Positions 1-6,261 of a stretch of 10,978 nt of DNA are shown here, one piece after another; position 1 is the first letter of the stretch, and every line of letters begins with the position of its first letter. The stretch covers positions 1 to 10,978 of the forward strand of contig CACXEN010000145.1 of assembly GCA_902766675.1 (NCBI GenBank). Reading direction: 5' to 3'. This stretch comes from an uncultured Erysipelotrichaceae bacterium. Lineage in GTDB: Bacteria > Bacillota_I > Bacilli_A > Erysipelotrichales > Erysipelotrichaceae. The notes under the pieces are model-generated. The model was not told the origin of the DNA, ran no database searches, and saw only the letters and a program-made list of their open reading frames with translations. Both the position numbers and the translations under genes were made by a program.

Positions 1-1
1 A

Positions 2-163
2 GAAATGGATGAAAAAGGCATCAAAGGAAAAGACTGCACACCATTTTTACTAGCTAAAGTAGCTGAAATAACAGAAGGGAAGTCACTAGAAGCGAATATC
101 AAACTAGTGTTTAATAACGCAAAAGTTGGAACACAAATTGCTAAGGAGTATTGCGCCTTATGA
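2..163 (+). CDS. psuG: Pseudouridine-5'-phosphate glycosidase, C-terminal end (partial)
   Basis: The first 53 codons visible, in the frame starting at base 2, are the C-terminal end of a protein whose start lies left of the window; it stops at TGA 161-163. The visible stretch reads GIKGKDCTPFLL, then GKSLEAN and LVFNNAKVGTQIA, which is the very conserved tail of PsuG. In the known family PsuG reversibly cleaves pseudouridine 5'-phosphate to uracil and ribose 5-phosphate in the cytoplasm, usually with the kinase PsuK. The catalytic residues lie upstream and cannot be checked here. The stop codon overlaps the next start (ATGA at 160-163), so the two genes are probably co-transcribed and translationally coupled. 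The family assignment is confident from the tail motif; whether the rest of the gene is intact is unknown. Confidence 0.87.
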   Translation, partial: EMDEKGIKGKDCTPFLLAKVAEITEGKSLEANIKLVFNNAKVGTQIAKEYCAL

Positions 164-975
164 TAGGAAAAGATCATACCGTTAAACAACCAGTCACCAA
201 AGAATCATTCATGTCAGAATTACGTAAACTAGGTGTAGGTAGTAATCAATTACTAGAAGTACATGCAAGTTTATCTGCTTTTGATTATGTGGTTGGTGGT
301 GCCGCAACGATAGTAGATGCACTATTGGAACTTGTGGAAGATGGTGGCACTATTTTAATGCCAACAAATGTGATTGGAAATAGTGAACCAAGTAAGTGGA
401 CATCTCCTGCAGTTCCACCATCTTTATATAAAGATGTAAGAAATGCGATACCAGCATTTAACACAAAGAATAGTGATATTTATGGTATGGGAAGTGTTGC
501 CGAAAATTTCCGTCATAGACAAGGTGTTGTTATATCATCGCATCCATCTGTTTCTTATGCAGCATGGGGAAGATATGCAAAATTGTTATGTAATAGACAA
601 TCATTACATTTCCCACTTGCAGAAGAATCACCATGTGCAAGATTATATGAATTAAAAGGATTGGTATTATTAATCGGTACGGATTTTGATACATGTACTT
701 GTATGCATTTGGCAGAGTATCGAAATGATAGTCGACCTATCACGATTGAAGGGGCCGCACTAGATACAGATGAAGGTGTGAAATGGAAGAAATATTTGGA
801 CTTAAAATTAGATGGTTCAGATTTCTTAAAAGTAAAAGAGATTATGCAAAAGAATAATCAAATAAGAGAAACAGATTTAGGAGGATGTCATATCCAATTA
901 TTCTCTGCTGCAACTGCTATTGATGAGGCAACGAAATATTTTGAGAAAAGTGTTGTCTATGAATTATACCGATAA
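160..975 (+). CDS. AAC(3)-family (aminoglycoside 3-N-acetyltransferase-like) acyltransferase
   Basis: A 271-residue protein with the ordered motifs of the AAC(3)/YokD family, which is unrelated to GNAT: VHASLS (34-39), GGAATIVDAL (46-55), MPT (67-69), SSHPSVSYAAWG (126-137), SPCARLY (157-163) and T-C-M-H-LAEY (180-187), where His183 and Glu186 sit in the family's acetyl-transfer region. Members transfer acetyl from acetyl-CoA to the 3-amino group of 2-deoxystreptamine aminoglycosides, but many chromosomal homologues have unknown substrates. Length matches the usual 260-285. I chose ATG 160 rather than the in-frame TTG at 151 because AAGGAG (143-148) is 11 bases from the ATG but only 2 from the TTG, and because the ATG overlaps the psuG stop. 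The Arg often found before Ser-x-His-Pro in resistance enzymes is Ser126 here. Sitting behind a pseudouridine catabolic gene, it is more likely a resident enzyme than an acquired resistance gene; that is inference. Confidence 0.85.
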   Translation: MIGKDHTVKQPVTKESFMSELRKLGVGSNQLLEVHASLSAFDYVVGGAATIVDALLELVEDGGTILMPTNVIGNSEPSKWTSPAVPPSLYKDVRNAIPAFNTKNSDIYGMGSVAENFRHRQGVVISSHPSVSYAAWGRYAKLLCNRQSLHFPLAEESPCARLYELKGLVLLIGTDFDTCTCMHLAEYRNDSRPITIEGAALDTDEGVKWKKYLDLKLDGSDFLKVKEIMQKNNQIRETDLGGCHIQLFSAATAIDEATKYFEKSVVYELYR

Positions 976-1015
976 AATTTAGAGGAAGACAATTCTTCTA
1001 AATTTTTCTATTTTT
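974..1015 (+). terminator. Intrinsic terminator after the AAC(3)-family gene
   Basis: Bases 974-986 pair with 994-1006 around the five-base loop GACAA, giving a stem of about 14 bp with one G-U pair, followed by a T-rich tract with two interruptions to 1015. The base of the stem overlaps the last bases of the stop codon (973-975). It ends the psuG / AAC(3)-family unit. Confidence 0.85.
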
Positions 1016-1043
1016 GATAATTATAGATTTTTCTTCCTATTAT
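1014..1043 (+). promoter_or_regulatory. Candidate sigma-A promoter for ntdP
   Basis: TTGATA (1014-1019) and TATTAT (1038-1043) each match the -35 and -10 consensus at 5 of 6 positions, with an 18-bp spacer; transcription would begin near 1050. A second, perfect TATAAT at 1056-1061 has no recognisable -35 partner and could be a second promoter. The -35 sits in the tail of the preceding terminator, so the two units are tightly abutted. Confidence 0.5.
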
Positions 1044-1066
1044 TTCATTTGTGATTATAATGAAAT
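1042..1066. promoter_or_regulatory. 8-bp inverted repeat at the ntdP promoter (operator candidate)
   Basis: ATTTCATT (1042-1049) is perfectly inverted as AATGAAAT (1059-1066) across a 9-base centre. The repeat covers the end of the TATTAT hexamer, the predicted start of transcription and the TATAAT hexamer, which is where a repressor would block initiation. No known operator consensus matched it by eye. It could instead form a short RNA hairpin, or be chance in AT-rich DNA. Confidence 0.35.
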
Positions 1067-1085
1067 GTATTGAAATAAAAAGATT

Positions 1086-1625
1086 ATGATGATACCTGAA
1101 GTAGGAAAATATGTATATATACAAAGTTTCAAGCACGATGGAAGCTTACATAGAACATGGTGTAAAGGGTTTGTGCTAGAAGCCAATGAAGACCACTTTG
1201 TTGTAGTGACAGATCGTGCATGGGTGATTGAATCCGATGGCAGAAAATGGCTCACAAGAGAGCCAGCTGTTTGTTTCTTTTATACACATGAGTGGTTTAA
1301 TGTAATATCTATGATTCGTCATTCTGGCATCTATTATTATTGTAATATTGCCTCACCTAGTACGTATGATGGAGAAGCAATTAAAAATATAGATTATGAT
1401 TTGGATGTGAAATTGTATCCGGATGGTGGCTATCAAGTATTAGATGAAAATGAATATTCTATTCATGCAAAAGAGATGGAATATTCTAAGGACATTCAAG
1501 ATATTGTGACCCATCAAGTGGATGTATTGGTTGATCGAATGGCAAAAGAAAAAGAACCATTTAGTATTGAATGTATTGATAAATACTATGATATGTATTT
1601 GAAGATGACAAAGAGCGAAAGATAG
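1086..1625 (+). CDS. ntdP: Nucleoside tri-/diphosphate phosphatase, DUF402 (NtdP/YgaC type)
   Basis: A 179-residue protein, the usual size for the family, matching DUF402 along its length: YIQSFKHDGSLHR (11-23), ESDGRKWLTREPAVCFF (49-65), YYCNIASP (84-91) and IDYDLDVK (102-109). In this family the acidic DYDLD segment helps bind divalent metal. Characterised Bacillota members hydrolyse nucleoside tri- and diphosphates in the cytoplasm. Two ATG codons are adjacent (1086 and 1089); the real start could be either, and there is no clear Shine-Dalgarno sequence, only an A-rich AAATAAAAAG stretch. It is a single-gene unit with a promoter region carrying an inverted repeat and a terminator overlapping its stop codon. 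The family call is confident; the substrate in this organism is not shown by the sequence. Confidence 0.9.
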   Translation: MMIPEVGKYVYIQSFKHDGSLHRTWCKGFVLEANEDHFVVVTDRAWVIESDGRKWLTREPAVCFFYTHEWFNVISMIRHSGIYYYCNIASPSTYDGEAIKNIDYDLDVKLYPDGGYQVLDENEYSIHAKEMEYSKDIQDIVTHQVDVLVDRMAKEKEPFSIECIDKYYDMYLKMTKSER

Positions 1626-1642
1626 ATACGTCTATCTTTTTT
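1617..1642 (+). terminator. Intrinsic terminator overlapping the ntdP stop codon
   Basis: AAAGATAGA (1618-1626) pairs with TCTATCTTT (1631-1639) around a TACG tetraloop, with a G-U pair possible at the base, and runs into TTTTTT (1637-1642). The ntdP stop codon TAG (1623-1625) lies inside the left arm, so a ribosome finishing ntdP covers part of the hairpin. Confidence 0.85.
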
Positions 1643-1669
1643 CGTGTAGAATAATGATAAGGTAATTGT

Positions 1670-3040
1670 ATGGCAGAAAAAACAAAACGAACATTGATGA
1701 AAATTGTAGCACCAGAAGATAGAAAGAATAACTATCTTCCATTTATTTCTACTTATAGCGAAGAAGAATTAAAAGAAGAAACTTCGCGTTGTTTAAATTG
1801 CCCAAAACCTTTTTGTGTAGAAGGTTGTCCAATTCATAATAGAATTCCAGAATTTATTCAATTCGCAAAAGAAGAAAAATTTGCAGAAGCATTCGCATTG
1901 ATACGTGAGAAAAGTTGTCTATCAGATATTTGTGCAACAGTATGTCCACATGAAAAACAATGTGAAGGACATTGCATTAGAAATAAGATTGATGAGCCAA
2001 TCGCCATTGGCGCAATTGAAAGATATATTAGCGAATGGGCAATTCGTCATAATGCATTAGAAGTAAAAAAGCCTAATTCAAATCATATAAAAGTTGCATG
2101 TATTGGGGCAGGACCAGCTAGTATGGCGTGTGCAGAAATATTAGCAGAAGAGGGATATGAAGTAGATATCTTTGAAAAACAAGATTATATAGGTGGAGTT
2201 CTAACATGGGGTATTCCTTCCTATCGTTTAAAAAAAGAAAATATAGATGTACATATCAAAAGACTAAAAGATTTAGGTGTTTCTTTTCACTTGAATACAG
2301 ATATTTTAAAAGAGACTACTTTAGAAGAATTAAAAGATAAATATGCCGCAATCTTTGTAGGAACTGGTGCACCAATTCCAAATACAATGCATATGGAAGG
2401 AGAAGATTTAGAAGGAGTCTTTGACGCATATACATTCTTAAAAGAAACCAATGTCCAAGATGTGGATGAAAATGGAAGAAAACATTTTGATGGATGTGGT
2501 AAGAATGTCATTGTATGTGGTGGTGGTAATGCGGCAATGGATGCCGCAAGAAATGCGATTCGTTTACCACAAGTAGAAAGTGTAAAAATTCTATATCGAA
2601 GAAGTGAAGAAGAAATGCCAGCTTGTGTGGAAGAATTAGAACATGCAAAAGAAGAAGGCATTGCATTTATGACATTACATACACCAGTGAAATGCATGGG
2701 AGAAGATGGAAAACTCAATATGGTAGAGTGTGCCATTATGGAATTAGGTGAGCCGGATGAATCTGGTAGAAGAAGACCAATTGAAAGCAATCAAGAACAT
2801 CTATTTATTCCTTGTGATACTTTAATCATGGCGGTTGGCTTCAATAATGATCCAGGTTTAAATCATGAAGTAGATACAACAAAGTGGGGAAACTTTATCA
2901 TTGATGAAGAAGGAAGAACATCTTTACCATATGTTTATGCTGGTGGAGATTTGGTTACTGGAGCTAATACAGTAGTTGAAGCGATGAAAGCTGGTATCTT
3001 AGCCGCAAAGACAATCAAAAAAGACTTAGAAGTTTTGTGA
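1670..3040 (+). CDS. GltD-like NADPH oxidoreductase (glutamate synthase small-subunit family)
   Basis: A 456-residue protein colinear with the glutamate synthase beta subunit. The N-terminal Fe-S domain has Cys41, 44, 49 and 53, then Cys83, 88, 92, 98 and 102 (family ligands for two 4Fe-4S clusters). The FAD Rossmann motif IGAGPAS is at 145-151, the NADPH Rossmann motif VCGGGNAAMDAAR at 282-294, and the C-terminal FAD motif YAGGDLVTGANTV at 423-435. The family passes electrons from NADPH through FAD and Fe-S clusters to a partner such as the glutamate synthase large subunit. No large subunit is near, and the gene is flanked by terminators, so its partner is encoded elsewhere or it is one of the stand-alone GltA/SudA-type enzymes. 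AAGG (1659-1662) is 7 bases before the ATG. A TAGAAT hexamer (1647-1652) is a weak promoter candidate without a clear -35. Confidence 0.88.
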   Translation: MAEKTKRTLMKIVAPEDRKNNYLPFISTYSEEELKEETSRCLNCPKPFCVEGCPIHNRIPEFIQFAKEEKFAEAFALIREKSCLSDICATVCPHEKQCEGHCIRNKIDEPIAIGAIERYISEWAIRHNALEVKKPNSNHIKVACIGAGPASMACAEILAEEGYEVDIFEKQDYIGGVLTWGIPSYRLKKENIDVHIKRLKDLGVSFHLNTDILKETTLEELKDKYAAIFVGTGAPIPNTMHMEGEDLEGVFDAYTFLKETNVQDVDENGRKHFDGCGKNVIVCGGGNAAMDAARNAIRLPQVESVKILYRRSEEEMPACVEELEHAKEEGIAFMTLHTPVKCMGEDGKLNMVECAIMELGEPDESGRRRPIESNQEHLFIPCDTLIMAVGFNNDPGLNHEVDTTKWGNFIIDEEGRTSLPYVYAGGDLVTGANTVVEAMKAGILAAKTIKKDLEVL

Positions 3041-3056
3041 AAACAAAACTTTTTTT
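3030..3056 (+). terminator. Intrinsic terminator overlapping the oxidoreductase stop codon
   Basis: AAGTTTTGT (3030-3038) pairs perfectly with ACAAAACTT (3043-3051) around a GAAA tetraloop, followed by T's to 3056. The stop codon TGA (3038-3040) falls at the junction of stem and loop. Confidence 0.88.
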
Positions 3057-3074
3057 AATTTAGGGAATTCGTAC

Positions 3075-3080
3075 TATAAT
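3075..3080 (+). promoter_or_regulatory. -10 hexamer for the tsaE operon
   Basis: A perfect TATAAT lies between the preceding terminator and tsaE, with only a weak -35 match (TTTTTA at 3052-3057, 17-bp spacer). It ends 9 bases before the tsaE ATG, so transcription would begin about 2-4 bases before the start codon. The only Shine-Dalgarno-like sequence, TGAGG (3083-3087), is 2 bases from the ATG, too close to work normally. This fits a nearly leaderless mRNA. Confidence 0.5.
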
Positions 3081-3089
3081 ATTGAGGCT

Positions 3090-3542
3090 ATGGAAACATT
3101 AAAAAAATATACAAATAGTGTGCAAGAAACACATGCTTTAGGAAAAAGAATTGGTGAATGTGTAAAAGAAAACATGGTCATCGTTTTTGATGGTGACTTA
3201 GGTGCTGGTAAAACGACATTGACGCAAGGAATTGGTCAAGGCCTTGGCATTCATTCAAAAATAACATCACCAACTTTTACCATCTTAAAGATTTATGAAG
3301 GAAGAATGAAGTTATACCACATTGATGCATATCGATTAGAAGGTATTACACAAGATTTAGGATTTGAAGAATTATTGGATGATGATGGTTTAACGGTTGT
3401 GGAATGGGCAGAATACGTACCACATTTGATTCCAAAGGATTATTTAAAGATACAAGTACGTTTCTTAGAAGATGATCAAAGAGAATTCTTATTTATCGCT
3501 AATGGAGAAATGTATGAGAAACTTTTGGAGGATTTACAATGA
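3090..3542 (+). CDS. tsaE: tRNA t6A37 biosynthesis ATPase TsaE
   Basis: A 150-residue P-loop ATPase of the YjeE/YdiB family. GDLGAGKTT (35-43) is the Walker A motif, followed by the family signatures SPTFT (60-64), HIDAYR (77-82) and VVEWAE (103-108). TsaE works with TsaB and TsaD in the cytoplasm: TsaBD transfers threonylcarbamoyl from threonylcarbamoyl-AMP to A37 of tRNAs reading ANN codons, and TsaE uses ATP to support turnover. Length is normal. The ATG at 3090 is chosen because the following residues align with known family N-termini, although the ribosome binding site is poorly placed. It is the first gene of the cluster and overlaps tsaB by four bases. The threonylcarbamoyl-AMP synthase gene (tsaC/sua5) is not in the window. 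Confidence 0.95.
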   Translation: METLKKYTNSVQETHALGKRIGECVKENMVIVFDGDLGAGKTTLTQGIGQGLGIHSKITSPTFTILKIYEGRMKLYHIDAYRLEGITQDLGFEELLDDDGLTVVEWAEYVPHLIPKDYLKIQVRFLEDDQREFLFIANGEMYEKLLEDLQ

Positions 3543-4129
3543 TTACATTATGCATGGACACAAGTCATAGATTTTTAGTGCTTGCTTTATATGATGAAGA
3601 TAATCTTTTAGCGAGCATCGAAGAAGAAATTCCAAAAAGACAATCGGAGGAAATCTTTCCGAAATTAAATGAAGTCATGGCTAAAGCAAATAAGAAGCCA
3701 ATGGATATTGATCAAATCGTAATATCAAAAGGACCTGGTAGTTATACTGGCGTAAGAATTGCGATGAGTATTGCAAAGGTAATATGTGCTTTAAGAAAGA
3801 TTCCTTTATATACCATTAGTACATTACAACTATATGCAGGAAATGAAGACTGTCGCGTTGTATTAGATGCTCGTGGTGGGCGTGTTTATACAGCATGTTA
3901 TAAAGATACAAAAGAAATTGAAAGTGCATCTGTAAAAGAAATAGATGAAATTGATATAGGAGATATGGCACTTGTTGGGGATGGTAGTCTTTTTGGAAAA
4001 GAAGATAATTATCCAAGTATTGCGAAGAATTTCATTCTTGTAAAAGATGCATGGGAATTAGCGGAAAATGTGCATCTAGTTGTACCAGAATATTTAAAGT
4101 CAATTGATGCATATAAGGTGACGAAATGA
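3539..4129 (+). CDS. tsaB: tRNA t6A37 complex dimerisation subunit TsaB
   Basis: A 196-residue protein of the ASKHA (Kae1/YeaZ) fold. The N-terminal MDTSH segment (6-10) and the hallmark KGPGSYTGVRI (64-74) identify TsaB; VVLDARGGRVYTACY (107-121) and PEYLKS near the C-terminus also fit. TsaB lacks its own catalytic site and acts as the platform that dimerises with TsaD and recruits TsaE. It is slightly shorter than the common 220-235 residues, with the loss spread over the C-terminal lobe, which is within the family's range. The start ATG overlaps the tsaE stop (ATGA at 3539-3542), and GGAGG (3527-3531) is 7 bases upstream, so the start is well supported. The stop in turn overlaps the rimI start. 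Confidence 0.94.
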   Translation: MITLCMDTSHRFLVLALYDEDNLLASIEEEIPKRQSEEIFPKLNEVMAKANKKPMDIDQIVISKGPGSYTGVRIAMSIAKVICALRKIPLYTISTLQLYAGNEDCRVVLDARGGRVYTACYKDTKEIESASVKEIDEIDIGDMALVGDGSLFGKEDNYPSIAKNFILVKDAWELAENVHLVVPEYLKSIDAYKVTK

Positions 4130-4593
4130 TTCGCAAAATGCATACAGAAGATTTTGAGGCTGTTTTGAAAATTGAAAAAGAGTTATTCTCTTCTTCTCCT
4201 TGGCCACAAGACTTTTTTGAATATGAGATGAATGGGAATCCATTTTCTAATCTTTTAGTATATGAAAAAGATGGAAAAGTAGTTGGATATATTGATTATT
4301 GGATTACATATGAACAAGCACAAATCGCAAATATTGCGGTAGATAAAGAATATTGGAAAAAAGGCATAGCGACAGAGTTATTGACATATGCAATCAAAGA
4401 TGCGATTACACAGGAATGTGAAAACGTATCTTTAGAGGTAAGAGTAAGTAATACAAATGCAATTTCGTTATATCAACGATTTGGATTCATAGAAATCGCA
4501 AAGCGTAAAAACTATTATGAAAATAATGAAGATGCATTATATATGGTGAAACCAATAGGGGGTCTTTCAAATGACGATGATATTAGCAATTGA
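4126..4593 (+). CDS. rimI: GNAT N-acetyltransferase, RimI type (ribosomal protein S18 alanine N-acetyltransferase)
   Basis: A 155-residue GNAT protein. ANIAVDKEYWKKGIATEL (68-85) holds the acetyl-CoA pyrophosphate-binding segment (here KKGIAT in place of the usual R/Q-x-x-G-x-G/A). EVRVSNTNAISLYQRFGF (104-121) and RKNYYENNEDALYM (127-140) are characteristic of RimI, including the Tyr in YYENN that the family uses near the active site. RimI acetylates the N-terminal alanine of ribosomal protein S18; some homologues acetylate other N-termini. AAGGTG (4115-4120) is 5 bases before the ATG, which overlaps the tsaB stop as ATGA. The position between tsaB and tsaD is the common Bacillota arrangement. 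The gene overlaps tsaD by 23 bases in another frame, and its last residues (about 146-155) diverge from the family there. Confidence 0.92.
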   Translation: MIRKMHTEDFEAVLKIEKELFSSSPWPQDFFEYEMNGNPFSNLLVYEKDGKVVGYIDYWITYEQAQIANIAVDKEYWKKGIATELLTYAIKDAITQECENVSLEVRVSNTNAISLYQRFGFIEIAKRKNYYENNEDALYMVKPIGGLSNDDDISN

Positions 4594-5584
4594 AACAAGT
4601 TGTGATGAAACTGCATGTGCTGTAGTAAAAGATGGCACAGAGATTCTTTCAAATATTGTGTCATCACAAATCAATGTGCATACATTATATGGTGGCGTTG
4701 TGCCAGAAGTCGCAAGTCGTATACATGTTGAAAATATTTCAGCTGTGATTCAAGAAGCACTAACTGCAGCGAATGTTAGCATGGATGATATTACAGCAAT
4801 CGCATATACATTAGGTCCTGGTTTAATTGGCTCACTTCATGTAGGTGTACAAGCAGCGAAAAGTATTGCGTGGATGTATGATAAACCACTTGTGCCAATT
4901 CATCACTTAACTGGACATATCTATGCCAATTCATTCGTGGATGAAATTCAATTTCCATTATTAGCACTTGTGATATCTGGTGGACATACAGAATTAGTAT
5001 GGATGAAGAATGATTGGGATTTTGAAGTGATTGGTTCAACTTGTGATGATGCAATTGGTGAAGCATATGATAAAGTTGCTCGCGTATTAGGACTTGGCTA
5101 TCCAGGTGGCCCAAAGATTGATAAAATCGCAAAAGAAGGAAAACCAAATTACACACTACCTACACCAAAGGTAGATGGAGAATATGACTTCTCTTTCTCT
5201 GGATTAAAAACAGCAGTATTACAACTGATTCAAAGGGAAGAGAAAAAAGGAAATGAAGTGCAAGTAGCAGATGTAGCATATGCATTTCAAGAAACAGCAT
5301 TACATTCACTCATTGATAAAACAATCAAAGCAGTAGAAGCGTATCAACCTAAGATGCTTGTATTAGCTGGTGGGGTTGCGGCGAATTCTCGCTTACGTGA
5401 ATTAATGGAAAAAGAGTTTGAAGATAGAAAAGATGTAAAACTTATCATTCCACCACTGTATTGTTGTACAGATAATGCCGCAATGATTGGGGCTGCTGGT
5501 GCAATAGCATATCAACATGGTTGTTTTGGGGAATTGTATGATGCAGCGAAACCAAGTATGGATATGCCACATGAAAATATGTGA
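4571..5584 (+). CDS. tsaD: tRNA N6-adenosine threonylcarbamoyltransferase TsaD
   Basis: A 337-residue Kae1/TsaD protein of normal length. IETSCDETACAVV (7-19) is the first phosphate-binding motif; VVPEVASR (43-50) follows; HHLTGH (111-116) contains the HxxxH metal ligands (His112, His116); SGGHTELV (136-143), YPGGPKID (177-184), FSFSGLKTAV (207-216) and LAGGVAANSRLR (265-276) are conserved; Asp301 in CCTDNAAMIG supplies the third metal ligand. TsaD catalyses transfer of the threonylcarbamoyl group to A37. ATG 4571 is preferred over ATG 4577 because AGGGGGT (4557-4563) is 7 bases upstream of the first and 13 of the second. It is the last gene of the tsa cluster. No terminator separates it from rex, 43 bases downstream, only palindromes without a T tract, so some read-through into rex is likely. 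Confidence 0.96.
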   Translation: MTMILAIETSCDETACAVVKDGTEILSNIVSSQINVHTLYGGVVPEVASRIHVENISAVIQEALTAANVSMDDITAIAYTLGPGLIGSLHVGVQAAKSIAWMYDKPLVPIHHLTGHIYANSFVDEIQFPLLALVISGGHTELVWMKNDWDFEVIGSTCDDAIGEAYDKVARVLGLGYPGGPKIDKIAKEGKPNYTLPTPKVDGEYDFSFSGLKTAVLQLIQREEKKGNEVQVADVAYAFQETALHSLIDKTIKAVEAYQPKMLVLAGGVAANSRLRELMEKEFEDRKDVKLIIPPLYCCTDNAAMIGAAGAIAYQHGCFGELYDAAKPSMDMPHENM

Positions 5585-5595
5585 TATTTTCACAA
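5572..5595. promoter_or_regulatory. Overlapping palindromes before rex; Rex-operator-like
   Basis: TGAAAATAT (5572-5580) is perfectly inverted as ATATTTTCA (5584-5592) around GTG. Overlapping it, ATGTGA (5579-5584) and TCACAA (5590-5595) resemble the two halves of the Firmicute Rex operator (TTGTGA, six bases, TCACAA), but with five bases between the halves instead of six and one mismatch. No T tract follows, so it is not a terminator. It overlaps the tsaD stop codon and ends about 20 bases before the rex -10 hexamer, overlapping the -35 zone. Autorepression by Rex is plausible; the shortened spacer is a real objection. Confidence 0.4.
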
Positions 5596-5615
5596 ATAGA
5601 AGTTCGTGGTAAACT

Positions 5616-5621
5616 TATACT
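5616..5621 (+). promoter_or_regulatory. -10 hexamer for rex-asnS
   Basis: TATACT (5 of 6 matches) lies 6 bases before the rex ATG; I see no good -35. The predicted start of transcription falls on or next to the A of the ATG, and there is no Shine-Dalgarno sequence in front of rex. Either the message is leaderless or rex is translated from read-through of the tsa operon. Confidence 0.4.
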
Positions 5622-5627
5622 GCAATT

Positions 5628-6248
5628 ATGAAAACCAAAACAGTGCCTAAGGCAACATTACAGCGATATCCTTTATATCTAAAAGCTTTACGTAAATTAC
5701 AAACGGATGGTCAAGAAAGAATACTTTCTAAAGATTTAGCAGAATATGTATCCATTGAGCCAACCACAATACGTAGAGATTTTAGTTTTTTGGGAAATCT
5801 TGGTAAACAAGGATATGGCTATGATGTCAATGAATTGATTCGAGTATTCTCGAATGAATTGGGTGTTAACTTTGATGAAAAGATTATTCTAGTAGGTGCA
5901 GGCAATTTAGGAAAAGCACTTCTAAACTATAATCAATGGAGTCATACCGTAGGTGAAATTGTGTGCGCATTTGATATAAATGCGAAAAATATAAAAGAAG
6001 GAAATGTGCCGATTTATCCATTGGATGAATTAAAGGAAAAGATGCCGAAAGGATGTAAAATCGCAATTCTTTGTATATCACAAGATGTACAAGAAACGGT
6101 TGATTTACTAATCGAATGTGGCATCCGTGGATTTGTGAATTTTGCGATGGATCACTTCAGTGTTCCAAGCAATGTATATGTGAAGAATGTGGATATCGTA
6201 TCTTCAGTACAAGAATTGGTATTTGCGACAAAAGGTTTAGATGAATAG
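5628..6248 (+). CDS. rex: Redox-sensing transcriptional repressor Rex
   Basis: A 206-residue protein matching Rex throughout. The N-terminal winged helix (about 1-75) includes [10 protein letters not shown] (12-21) and [20 protein letters not shown] (46-65), the DNA-recognition region. The Rossmann domain has [10 protein letters not shown] (89-98) for NADH, AFDIN (114-118), and the C-terminal NFA..FSVP (171-180) and NVDIV (187-191) signatures. Rex dimers bind operators when the NADH/NAD+ ratio is low and release them when NADH rises, controlling fermentation and respiration genes. Length is normal. The ATG at 5628 fits the family N-terminus, but no ribosome binding site precedes it. A palindrome resembling a Rex site lies 33-56 bases upstream, suggesting autoregulation. 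The gene ends 13 bases before asnS, so the two are probably one transcript. Confidence 0.95.
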   Translation: MKTKTVPKATLQRYPLYLKALRKLQTDGQERILSKDLAEYVSIEPTTIRRDFSFLGNLGKQGYGYDVNELIRVFSNELGVNFDEKIILVGAGNLGKALLNYNQWSHTVGEIVCAFDINAKNIKEGNVPIYPLDELKEKMPKGCKIAILCISQDVQETVDLLIECGIRGFVNFAMDHFSVPSNVYVKNVDIVSSVQELVFATKGLDE

Positions 6249-6261
6249 TGGAGGAAGTAGT

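Noticed and set aside
151..159. TTG start at 151 for the AAC(3)-family gene
   Set aside because: The AAGGAG at 143-148 leaves only 2 bases before TTG, while ATG 160 has usable spacing and the ATGA overlap with psuG.
160..975. Acquired aminoglycoside resistance cassette
   Set aside because: No integron site, insertion sequence or composition change surrounds it, and it is coupled to a catabolic gene.
2287..2790. 167-codon open frame on the minus strand
   Set aside because: It lies wholly within the GltD-like gene, encodes a Ser-rich low-complexity product, has no promoter or ribosome binding site and mirrors the sense codons.
4791..5156. 121-codon open frame on the minus strand
   Set aside because: It lies inside the strongly conserved tsaD gene and shows no recognisable protein features.
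6241..6261. ATG 6241 as the asnS start
   Set aside because: It overlaps rex, has no ribosome binding site and adds residues (NSGGSS) that are the translated GGAGGA region; ATG 6262 has GGAGGA at 6 bases.
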